Source: Ricinus communis
Lineage: Eukaryota; Streptophyta; Magnoliopsida; Malpighiales; Euphorbiaceae
Direction of reading: 5' to 3'
Length of the DNA stretch: 64,000 bases
Assembly: GCF_019578655.1 (NCBI RefSeq)
Contig: NC_063260.1
Span: forward strand, 16,122,001-16,186,000
In this document: positions 45,940 through 56,600 of the stretch, one piece after another
Position numbering within the stretch: the first letter of the stretch is position 1
Layout of the letters: every line of letters begins with the position of its first letter
Notes under the pieces: model-generated
Seen by the model: the letters and a program-made list of their open reading frames with translations, nothing else
Database searches by the model: none
What the model was told of the DNA's origin: nothing
Made by a program: the position numbers and the translations under genes

Positions 45940-47423
45940 TAATATCCTTGATATAACACATGTTTGCATGCTTGATTTTGAGTTATTTTTAGGGCAAATT
46001 ATGTGTTTTTGTATTAGAATTACCCTATTTTAATTTTTTTTGTCTCAGGTGTGTTTCTAGGTACATCATCAAAGTTAGAGAGAAATCAGACTAAAATCGG
46101 GAAGAAACAGACGAATTGGGCGCGTTAGATTTATCAACACACCCAGCTAACATGCTTGTGCTGAAATGCCTTATCTAGGGTGAGAAGAAGTGATTTGCAA
46201 CATGATTTTTGAGAATGATATGACCTAAGAGAATGCCCGTATTGAGCAAGACGGCCCAAATCCAAGCCATGCTGAAGAAGGCTAGATGTGCAGTTTTATG
46301 CTCAACACAACATGGATCTAGGATGTCTTTGGTCGGCTGAAACACGGGCATGTATGTTGAATCCCAAAACCTAATTTAAAATAAAAAAAAAAGGAAAGAA
46401 AAGAAGAGAGCTAGAGAGAGAGCGGCGGAAAGAAAGAGAACCTTAGGATATTCAAGACAGACTTTGATAGCAACCTTCCAAACGATTGAAAAGAGAAAAA
46501 TGGAGACGAATTCTACTTCAACATCACCCAGATTAGCTGTTCTTAAGGATTGGATTGAAGATTCAAAGGGAAGAAGAATGAGATCTTGAGCTGTAGAGAT
46601 TGGATCCAAAGTTACTCAAGAGGAGATAGGGTTTCATCATTTGAGAAAAGAGTGTTCATATTCTTTTCGATTCTTGTTTGTTTTGTATTTGATTCTTGTA
46701 TTAGTTTAATCATGAATATATATAACTAATCTTGTTAAACTCATTTGGGAGTGATCTTTAGCCATGCTAGGCTTATTTTATGCTGAAGTGATTGGATTAT
46801 TGATTTAAAATTATAGTTTTCATTCAAGTATAATGAGATCTATTGTTTCTTCTTCATTGTTGTATCAATTTGAGAACTCTTTTGTAATTGAAAAATTTAA
46901 TTAAGTTTGGACAACTGCTTGTGTGATTAGGTGATTTGCATCAGTGTAATAACTTATTGGAATAAAAACTAGACATTCTTATTAGCGGTAATTTAGAGAT
47001 TAATGTATTCTAAAATCAATTGTTAGGAAGAGATTCCAACTTTAGATTTTTAGGGTTAGGAATTGGTTAACTCGAGAGAGAGGCCAATTCATTTAAGAAA
47101 TTACCCACAGATCATAATTCTTAATCAATCTATTCATAATTTATTGTTTGTAAGCCAACTAGCTAAAAAGTGATCCCCAATTGGGTTAACTCATCTCATT
47201 ATCTTTTCAACTTTCATTCTCTCTGTTAAATTTTAGTTTTAAATTGTATTCTTAATTATTTTTACTTTATAACCTTCACCACCTTTTGATCAGTTGGATA
47301 ATAGGAATAGTGTAGTAGCAGTAGTTTCTCAGTTCCCATGAGATACAATATTGATACTTGTCATAGCTAGATTACATTCGATAGGTGCACTTGTAGATTG
47401 CTAGTCGTGTTTAGCCAGCATCA
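45940..47423 (+). repeat. Solo Athila-like LTR inside the MULE transposase
   Basis: 1484 bp flanked by perfect CTACT duplications (45935-45939 and 47424-47428), both falling in the transposase codons between TLLS and AIQD. It starts TAATATCCTTGATATAACAC, so the canonical TG has become TA if the duplication defines the end, and it ends GCCAGCATCA. Internal blocks TTAGGAAGAGATTCCAACTT and AACTCGAGAGAGAGGCC match the other Athila-like LTRs. No internal sequence remains. Confidence 0.75.
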
Positions 47424-47649
47424 CTACTGAAAGTAGAGTACCTCCATAGGTTGCCTTTAAGAAAGTTCTATCTATCACCATTATTGGCCTGCAATATTTT
47501 CATCCTTTGATTGATGCATCTAGAGCCATATGGACATGTTGAAATCTATTGTTGTTATCTTTTTGAAGATCAACTATTGAACTAGGAATTGTATTCTCTA
47601 ACATGTATAAAAAAATTTGGTACCAGTTGATAAGACTTTTCTAGTTTAC

Positions 47650-48000
47650 TTGCAATATTAGATATATTTATTAAATAAGATACTCTTAATATATTATAAA
47701 TATACTATGTAACTGTATTTAATATTACTTATTAATTTTAATTTCTTTTTTAATTTTTAGTAACGAAATATTTAAAAGATATTTATAGTATGTGTATAAG
47801 TTAATTTAGTAACCTGTAAATATTAATTAAATTTATTAAATAAGATACTACTAGTATATTTTAAGTACATCATATAACTGTATCACACATTATTTTTAAA
47901 TTTAGATTTCTGTTTTGGTTATTAGGAACGAGATATCTAAAAGATTTTATGATATATGTAAAAGATATGACATAACTGTATATATGTACAAAAGATATTA
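47650..48000. repeat. AT-rich insertion with tandem ~170-bp repeat
   Basis: Two imperfect copies of a unit containing TTAAATAAGATACT, ..TATATT.TAA and TATAACTGTAT (starting near 47672 and 47839), each followed by an ACGA(A/G)ATAT.TAAAAGAT block. It separates transposase pieces of the MULE and resembles the 43540-44540 repeat in composition. Confidence 0.45.
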
Positions 48001-48901
48001 TATTAAATCGTAAGAGTTTTTTTTATTGTATCTCTGATTTTCTCTAAAGCTTTTTCCTTTGAACTCCATGTTTCCATAATTTATAGAATTACCATAGTCT
48101 TGCTTCATGTCCCTTATTATATCATTTGGAGTGTATATGGTTTCGACATCAAGGTACTTTGATTTCATCCGCTCTTCTATAATATCTGATGTCGCTTGTC
48201 AATTGTCGTTGAATCTGATCTCCAGAAAATAATTGTGAATGTTGTTTAATTCTCTAATTTTGAACATCTTTGAATTTGAATATCTTAATGCTCTTAAATA
48301 CCATTTGCAATTGTCTTCTACGCATTGCAGTGGATACTCCTTGTGACATGACTTAATCACTTTGTATTGGAAGTGATCCATAGTGCTAGAAGCTCATGAC
48401 TGTTTTAAGAACTTTCTTGTCTCTATACATTTGTCCTTGCTCAATCTCTAATTGGTTTCTATTAGTAATTATTCTTGAGTCAATACTGTCACTTTCTCTT
48501 TCTTGCTCTCTCCTTTTCTTTTTTGCTTCCACAATGCCTTTGCATATTCAATGAAATCTGGAATTCTTTCTTTGTCAGCTTCATTTGTTGAACTTTGCTT
48601 TAATATAATATCCATTAAAGTATAGAAACTTGAAATCCTTGAAATAAATACCACAAACTTCGAAGTTAACAAAGTTCATATTTTCATCCCATTATCTATT
48701 GTGTTGCACCAATATTGGTATTGCTTTTATTCTTGCAGAATTTTTTTTTTAAATAAGATAAAGTGTATGGTAATAAGATACTCATAATGTACGATTACCT
48801 TTGTATTTATGATTGATTTACTTAAACTTGTAATATATAAAGTTATTACTCAGTTGTATAAAATATACCATGTAGATATTTAAAATATATTTTTATTATA
48901 T

Positions 48902-48904
<3 letters not shown>

Positions 48905-48942
<38 letters not shown>
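48905..48942. repeat. (TA)n microsatellite
   Basis: About 19 uninterrupted TA units. Confidence 0.9.
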
Positions 48943-48944
<2 letters not shown>

Positions 48945-49050
48945 CATTTTAAAATAATATATGTAAAATCATAAGTTAATAAATTTTTTTGATGTAAATG
49001 AGATATTTTTAATATACTCTATTTTCATTACTATAAATTTATAAGAGATA

Positions 49051-49083
<33 letters not shown>
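49051..49083. repeat. Compound (CT)n(AT)n microsatellite
   Basis: Nine CT units followed by about seven AT units. Confidence 0.9.
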
Positions 49084-49980
49084 ATATTTTATAATATATA
49101 TAAAATTTTAAAAACTCACACACTGATGCACCGATTTTTCAAAATTGAATTAAAATTTAAAATAACTCGTTAATACAAGCAATTCATTTAATATTTTGTT
49201 ATAGCATTACATATACAATAGGTTTTTGTTATTTTTGCAGAGTTATAAAGCCTATATTTGTCGTACTAAAATATATTGAACTTCAATAGATACTTGATCT
49301 TAGAGGATTCACATGTTCAATAGTGGAAACTTAAGGAACCGGCTAAGAGTGATTAAACGGACAAAACCTATTCATTCCATAGCCTTTTTTTTTTCTGTTT
49401 ACCTCGATTTTGATATAATTTGACTAATTTCTTCTCAATCTACTGTTTTAACTCCAAAACACCTGCATTAATACTGAGTTATGAGTTGAAGCTTGATTTG
49501 AATTTTGAAACTAACTTTCAGTTGCATCACGAACTTTATTTCTTTTTCTTTGCTGTCGTAATATTATTTTTATTTGATTAATTTATTTTTCTTTAAATTT
49601 TTAGGTTTTTTCTCACTTTGTTTGTCAGATTGAAGTTGTAGGTTATTGTTCTTATGATAAATTTTTTTGATTTTGTTTCTTATTTTGTGAGAGTTTCAAT
49701 TTTGGAAGAAAACAACTGTTTTTCATAAAGAAGAAACTAAAAATTTGAAAACGGTATAAATAAAATAATTTGAATTGACTCTTTGTAAAAATAAAGTTTC
49801 TATTTTCTACCGTAAAAATAAGAATCCATAGCTTATTTTTGGTATTTATGTGCTTTTCAAATAGAATTATAAAAATAACTGGACCTAAAAGTTTAGAGCT
49901 CCGAGAGCTAAACGTGAAAGTTCAAGGGCCAGAAAGTGTTTATTCTTTTTAATTTTCTTTTCAAATCTTCCTCGTGCAAA
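49084..49980. other. AT-rich intergenic region upstream of ABCE1
   Basis: No protein coding, RNA gene or clear repeat is visible. It probably holds the distal promoter of the ABCE1 gene. Confidence 0.5.
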
Positions 49981-50000
49981 ACCCAAATATAAGCCTAAAT
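49976..50000 (+). promoter_or_regulatory. Putative core promoter of ABCE1
   Basis: CAAATATAAGCC (TATA-like, 49984-49995) sits about 30-40 bases before a pyrimidine-rich stretch (50010-50040) that is a plausible start region. AAACCC and AATCCCTAG flank it and resemble half-decayed telo-box (AAACCCTAA) elements, which are frequent in plant translation-machinery genes. Prediction by position only. Confidence 0.4.
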
Positions 50001-50019
50001 CCCTAGCCTGTCTTCTCTT

Positions 50020-50174
50020 CCTTTTTCTCACTTCTCTTTCGTCAGATCAACAGCTTAAAATCTTAGTTAAGGAGGCGAGGTATTCATCTCCTACATCACA
50101 GACCAGTCTTTGATCGTAGAGACCATATTCAGCACCTCCTTCTCATCTCTTCTCCATTTCCTGAAGCTACTCAG
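50020..50174 (+). other. 5' untranslated exon of ABCE1 (predicted)
   Basis: A CT-rich segment ending CTACTCAG before GTGTGTGTTTGATTG, a good donor site at 50175. The matching acceptor is TTTGGGTAG at 50655-50663 (or TAG at 50665-50667), leaving a short leader before the ATG at 50683. The start point is not defined by sequence. Confidence 0.5.
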
Positions 50175-50682
50175 GTGTGTGTTTGATTGATTTATTTATT
50201 TTTTCCATTTGCTTAAATAGTCACTTAAAATAATCTCTTTAGCTAGCTGAATATCTATACATTTTTTTAGATGCAATTTGTAGGTTTAAATCTTCAAAAT
50301 ATTCTCATCCATATGCCACTCGTTGTGCTTGTTGAATTAATTATACCTAAAATATGAATTTATCTATCATTTTTAAGATAGGTATATTTTAGCAATGTGA
50401 ACTAGATACATGTAAACTGGTCTGTTGTTAAAAAATCGATATACATTTCTCAGTTGCCATTCATGTAAAGTGCTTGTTTACTTGGTCTTAAACTTGATTT
50501 AAGAATATTGAATTGATAATTTTTTGATTGATTTACTTGATATCTTTAGATTTTTGAGTTATTTTGATTCCTTTATTCAAAGTTCTGTAAGTGTTTATTT
50601 TTTTCTTTTCTGCTAATAAAATGGAGCCTCTCTTTGTAAAGGCTGTGCTTTGTGTTTGGGTAGGTAGAAAGGTGTGGTAGAG

Positions 50683-53600
50683 ATGGCAGACAGGTTGACA
50701 CGTATAGCAATTGTGAGCTCTGACAGATGCAAGCCGAAGAAGTGCCGTCAAGAGTGCAAGAAGAGCTGCCCTGTTGTCAAAACTGGTATTCTTTTAACAT
50801 TTTTTTTGTTGTTTTTTATAATAAATTTAATTGATCTGTTGGACTTAATTGTTCCTTTTCCTTGTTTACTTGGTGAAATAGAGTTAGTTTTGTGATTTCT
50901 TCTTGTTTTATTTTTGGAGAAGCCCCTTCTCCCCATAGTTATTAAAGGCTTGTGCCTTAGCGCCTCAACTAGCATGCACCTTAAGCTTTAGGTACACGGC
51001 CCAATTTTCTCATATATATTATGCTTTTGTGGTTCTCCCATTAATACCTTGGCCTTTTATATTGCTTTTAATCCTTAAGTTGGATTTTTCTTTCTTTTTC
51101 CTTTTGTGAGCGTGCTTCTCACTTTATAATATCTATAATACATTGTTAGATTGTAAAAGTTAGATGTGGTTTATATATAATTTTCTTGTATTTTAATTGG
51201 CTAAAAGAAAAACTTATTTTACTTCTATAATTAGTTCATCTCATTAGATTGTATGTTCTTTATTGTGCATATGGCTAAAAGAGTACATGTTAATGAGCAC
51301 TTTTCTCATTTGCTAGTTGTTTATTTTGCAGGAAATTTGTCTTTTATTCTTCTATTATTTCTCCCACTTCATATATTCTCATCTTCTGAAACATAGTAGC
51401 AGCCGTTTGTCCCTTTTCTTTTTTCTTTTGTTCTCTTTTCTATTCTTGGAGCTCCCTTTTCTCTCTTTCTCAAATTTGCTGAATCCTCCAAGTTTCAAGC
51501 TGTCCCATCGTATAGCTCTTTGTCCACTTGTTGTTTCTTCCCTGTTTTTCTTTTGCTATTTATTATCTTATTAATTTCATTGTTAGTTTGGTTGAGTTAG
51601 TAAGCATTCAACTAACATTTAAAATTTAAATTAGAAAAAAAGTGCATGCTTGATTTAATTTTGTAGGACTATTCTTTGAAACTTGGTAATGTTGAAGAAT
51701 ATTATGTTGAGGTTGATGATGAGTTGTTCTTCCATAATGCATGCTTAAGTGATAAATGCTATGTAGTAGGAGTAGGAATATTATTTGAAGTCTCTATAGT
51801 ATCTTTTACTCTTTTCTTTTTACAATTTAGGATTTAGAAAGCATCAATCAAAATTTATGCCTATTTAATGCCATTAATATTAGTTATAATATTATATAAG
51901 CTTAGTTGTAATATATTCTGAAAGATTGTCTAAATTTTATTTCCTTTGCACCTTACCTCTGTCAGGTGCATGTCTGCCCCAAGGCCCTAGGATCCCTTTG
52001 CACTTTAATGCACCTTTAATACCTATGGCTGTCCCAAATCTTTTTACAATGATGATTCTGTATACTGCTCAATACAATATAGGATTGAAGCTTTAGGCCC
52101 TAACATGATTGATAGGTCTCGATGCTAATTGTTGATTATGAATTTAGAACATCACTTGACATACAAATTTTCCCTGCTCTTGCTTGAGGTCGCACTCCAT
52201 GTTATTCCTCCTTTTTATTCTTTTGTTTTGTTTGATAAATATATTCTTAATACCATAGAATTTAATTGTGACATCCTAATTTTCTATTTTAATAATTAGC
52301 ATTATACTCTATTCAGATCAACTCCAATAAGTTCTATAGCAAGGTTTAGGATGGGAATTTCAGTATTTATAATCAAATAGAATGTTCTGAACTGGAGAAG
52401 ATCGTAGAATTGAAACTATTTGGGTTAGGGGTGGATTGCCTTTTAGCTATGCTGCCTTCAATGTATATAAAGGCTCATTTACACTTGGGTGTTATTAAGC
52501 AGAGCTCACTGTTGATGTTGTTTTTGGTGAGATGCTCATTGCCAATGGTAATCCTTTATCTGTCCTCTTACCATTTACTATTCATCATCACAGGGAAATT
52601 ATGTATTGAGGTTACTGTTGCATCTAAGATAGCTTTCATCTCTGAGGAGTTGTGCATTGGATGTGGTATTTGTGTTAAGGTTGGTAAATTCTTGAAGGCT
52701 CCTTTCTGTTTCTGTTTTCAGTTTGCTTATGTTCATGCAAAACTGATTATTAATGAATCTATTGTTGTAGAAATGCCCATTTGAAGCACTACAGATCATC
52801 AACTTGCCCAAAGATCTTGATAAAGATACAACCCACCGTTATGGGCCCAACACCTTTAAATTGCACAGGTTAGTCAATGATTGCATGGGTTACTAACTAA
52901 GAAGGGTGTATAATGGAAATTTATATGGAGAATCCTTTACAGGGTCATGCTAGTTATAGAGGTTTCAAAGAGGTGGAGAAATAGGTTTCTGTATGTAGCA
53001 GTCAGGAAAGGCTACTTCTTGTGGTCAATATTATAGTTAATTCTGATATGAAAATTGTGGGTTTTGGGTTTCTAACTATATATTTCCATATTCATATGGG
53101 ACAAAAGAAGAAAAAAAAGAAAGAGAGCTTCGACAGAATGAAATAGTTAGAAGAAAAACCCAATCTACTCCCGTGGTCTTTGAGGGTTATAACTATATAT
53201 TTCTATATTCATGTGGCATGAAAGAAAAAAAAAAGAGAGCTTGGATGGAATGAAATAGTTAGGAAGAAACACCCAATCTACTCCCGTGCTGAACTAAAAT
53301 ACTTATATTTTGCTGTAGTGGATATTTACTTAGTGTTTTTTTCCTGGTTATCTCGCGCCAATTACTTACTACTACTATGCTCTTGTATTTTGGGTATCAC
53401 ATCCTTGCTACCTTTAAGTGATACTTCTATCTGCCAATAATAATGGTGGCTTGTGTTTTTGTACCATTTGACCCAGTACAAATCCGCTGTTGCAGGCTGC
53501 CAGTCCCAAGGCCTGGGCAAGTTCTTGGCTTGGTTGGAACAAATGGCATTGGGAAGTCCACAGCCCTCAAAGTTTTGGCTGGAAAACTGAAACCAAATTT

Positions 53601-56600
53601 GGGTCGTTTCAATGTAATGCTCTTATGAATAATTTGTATTATTGCTAGATGGTGTATTGATTTTTAAGGCCTTCTTGGAATTTTCTTTCTTATTTGCAGA
53701 ATCCTCCAGATTGGCAGGAAATCTTGACCTACTTTCGAGGATCTGAGTTGCAGAATTATTTTACCCGTATCCTGGAAGATAATCTGAAGGTACTTCTTAT
53801 TTGGACATGGTCAAGGCACTTTAAACTTGCATAATGTTAGATATCACGCCAGATTATGAAAGTATTAAGTTTCTATATTTGTCAGTGCTTGGCATGTTGC
53901 TCTTCCATTCAGGTCTTCTGGCTGTAGCTTTATTATCTTTAAATCATTATACTAAATTTCAACTTTAATTATGTATTATGCTCTGCAGATCTAACTATCA
54001 AAGAGTGACATTCAAGTTAGTAATATCCGAGAACTTTACTTACAATTTGATCTACCTGTTTCCCTTTCTACTTTACTTATTAGATGTGCAGTTACTCATG
54101 TTTATGCTGGGGAGAAGTCATTTTGTAGTGTTCCAATGGCATTATTAAATGTATTGGGCTCGGTCTGCCGCTATCGGATTATTCTGCTTGGTTTTATTTA
54201 CTTTTTGGCCTGCTGTATAGTCTTTTAACTTCAGTTCAAGTGTTGTCTGGAAACAATTATTAAATGTTCTTTTGGAGCTTATTTCATAGCAGCAATATGA
54301 AGAATATTTGGGCCTTACCTCCTGATGTTTGTTTTACAATTCCTGAATTTGTTTGATGCATCTGTTTGTATGATTGTAACATTATTTCCATACAGGAAAT
54401 TATTGTTCTCTTGTTCAGCTTTTCTTAAATATCATGATTCTTTATCTTCTTCTTCTTCTTCTTCTTCTTCCTTTCTTTTTTTTTATAGTTTTTTTGCACT
54501 TCATCTTCAAAGTTCTTACAAGAACACATTCTGTTTTTGGTTACAAAATTAAGAATTGCTTTCATTACAGCCCTTTGAGTACTGCTCTTTTATTCTTACC
54601 AATGTAGGTTCATAAGGAGAGTCTTGAGAACATAATTTTGTGAAAAATGCTGGTTACATTCATTTGTTTTTTCTTGCTAAAGATGTGTTTGTATTCAACA
54701 GGCCATCATAAAGCCTCAGTATGTTGATCACATTCCAAAAGCAGTCCAAGGCAATGTAGGGCAGGTGCTTGACCAAAAAGATGAAAGAGAGATGAAAGCT
54801 GAACTTTGTCATGATCTTGAGCTGAACCAGGTTATAGATCGTAATGTGGGGGACTTGTCTGGTGGGGAGCTCCAACGGTTTGCTATTGCTGTTGTTGCCA
54901 TACAGAATGCTGAAATATATATGTTTGATGAACCATCAAGTTATCTTGATGTGAAGCAGAGGCTTAAAGCTGCCCAAGTCATAAGATCTTTGCTCAGGCC
55001 CAACAGGTTTAGCCTTCTTTCTTTTGAATTCAAGTTCTTCTGCCTTTGTACTCCGAATCTAAGAATATTGGTTCTAACTTTGTTCAGCTATGTAATTGTG
55101 GTGGAGCATGATCTTAGTGTTCTGGATTACTTGTCCGACTTCATTTGTTGCTTATATGGGAAACCGGGTGCATATGGAGTTGTAACTCTTCCCTTCTCTG
55201 TTAGGGAAGGAATCAATATTTTCTTGGCTGGATTTGTCCCCACAGAGAATCTACGATTCCGGGATGAATCTTTAACCTTCAAGGTGATTTGAGTTTCTTT
55301 ACTTAATCTATTTATATATTTGTCGCATTTACACCCTCTCTCCGTATTCATTGCCTTTGGTAGGTTGCTGAGACTCCACAAGAGAGTGCTGAGGAGATTG
55401 AAACATATGCACGATATAAATATCCTACTATGACCAAAACTCAGGGCAACTTTAAGCTTCGTGTGGTTGAGGGTGAATTTACAGATTCTCAGATTATTGT
55501 AATGCTGGGTGAGAATGGGACGGGGAAGACAACCTTTATTCGTATGCTGGTACTAGCTAAACATTACTTTTACTTTTACGTCTTTTTTGTCATAAAATCT
55601 GGCCCATTTTCAATGGTGTCTTTTATGTCATATATGCAGGCTGGTTTACTAAAACCTGATAGTGTGGAAGGTTCTGATGTTGAAATACCCGAGTTTAATG
55701 TTTCTTATAAGCCCCAGAAAATCAGTCCTAAGTTCCAGTCTACTGTTAGACACTTGCTACATCAAAAAATCCGTGATTCATATATGCATCCTCAGTTTGT
55801 ATCAGATGTCATGAAGCCACTGCTTATAGAGCAGCTAATGGATCAAGAAGTGGTGAATCTCTCTGGTGGGGAGTTGCAAAGGGTTGCTTTGTGTCTCTGC
55901 CTTGGAAAGGTCATCAATCCTTTTATATTGATCATACAATTCTTTAATTTTGGTGATATGAAATTGGTAACGAGTTAGTTTATTGCATCAGCTTCTAGCA
56001 TGTACATTTTTTTATTCTATTGCTCGTAGGCATGTGAATGGGCTGTCTAGAATTATTTGAAGGGTGTGTGAGGTTGATGCGTTCAGTATGTTAGTTGCTT
56101 AGAGTGCTTTAGTTTTTGAGTTGGAGAACTTTTAGGTAGAGAGATGCTTTTTAAAAATAATTCTCAACTCATGCTTAGATTTTCCAAAATCTAAACCCAT
56201 AAGAAATTATTATTTTAATTGACACGAGAAATATATAGAGGTTCCTTGGCTTTTGGATACATTGTTGCTTAAGTGATCTTATATAATACAGGGTGCCGTT
56301 CCTTTTACTAAAGTCTCTTCATCTCATCTAATGGGATTTGAACTTGTGAATTCCTAGCTTTTGTGGTTAAGCTGTACTATCAGAAATTGTGTAGAGTCAT
56401 ATCTCTATCTTTGTTCTTTTTCTCTCTCCCTTAGGATGGCTTTATTATCATGTTAACCCACCCTTTACGGAGCCAATTCGTCTTTTGCTTATGAATTGAC
56501 ACTTTGCTCAAGGGGCAAATATGGGGTAACTCGGTCAAATGTGGCATGTGTTTCACATAGATTAAACAAAAATAGCAGATGCAAAAGAACTATCTAGCAA

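Larger units (their letters stand above)
44600..48672 (-). pseudogene. Mutator-like (MULE, MuDR-type) transposase, broken
   Basis: Read from 48672 down to 44600. An acidic/basic N-terminal piece is at 48672-48470. The MuDR DNA-binding domain is at 48381-48199 (FQYKVIKSCHKEYPLQCV, WYLRALRY, MFKIRELNNIHN). IIEERMKSK and YTPNDIIRDMKQDYG lie at about 48190-48090. HVHMALDASIKGWKYCRP, IDRTFLKATYGGTLLS (first Asp) is at about 47560-47430. After an inserted LTR, AIQDIGGRIFPLAFCIVDSE and SDRHES (second Asp) lie at 45935-45790. YSTMTSNIAESLN is at about 45510, and a SWIM-like CPYASAII plus zinc knuckle CGKCRQYGHNRKTC at 45019-44600. Stops, frameshifts, an AT-rich insertion (47650-48000) and the LTR disable it. 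Terminal inverted repeats were not identified. Confidence 0.75.

Noticed and set aside
50940..51000. GGCTTGTGCCTTAGCGCC segment considered as a tRNA or SINE promoter
   Set aside because: No A-box/B-box spacing or cloverleaf can be drawn. Better explained as the inward repeat of the inverted-repeat element.
51317..51574. Open frame of 85 codons rich in Leu, Phe and Ser inside an ABCE1 intron
   Set aside because: T-rich intron sequence in a candidate transposon, with no homology and no splice context that would include it.
52410..52784. Single 124-codon open frame covering the ABCE1 iron-sulfur region
   Set aside because: It is a read-through of two exons (52594-52679, 52771-52868) and an intron. 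The splice sites restore the known protein, so it is not a separate gene.
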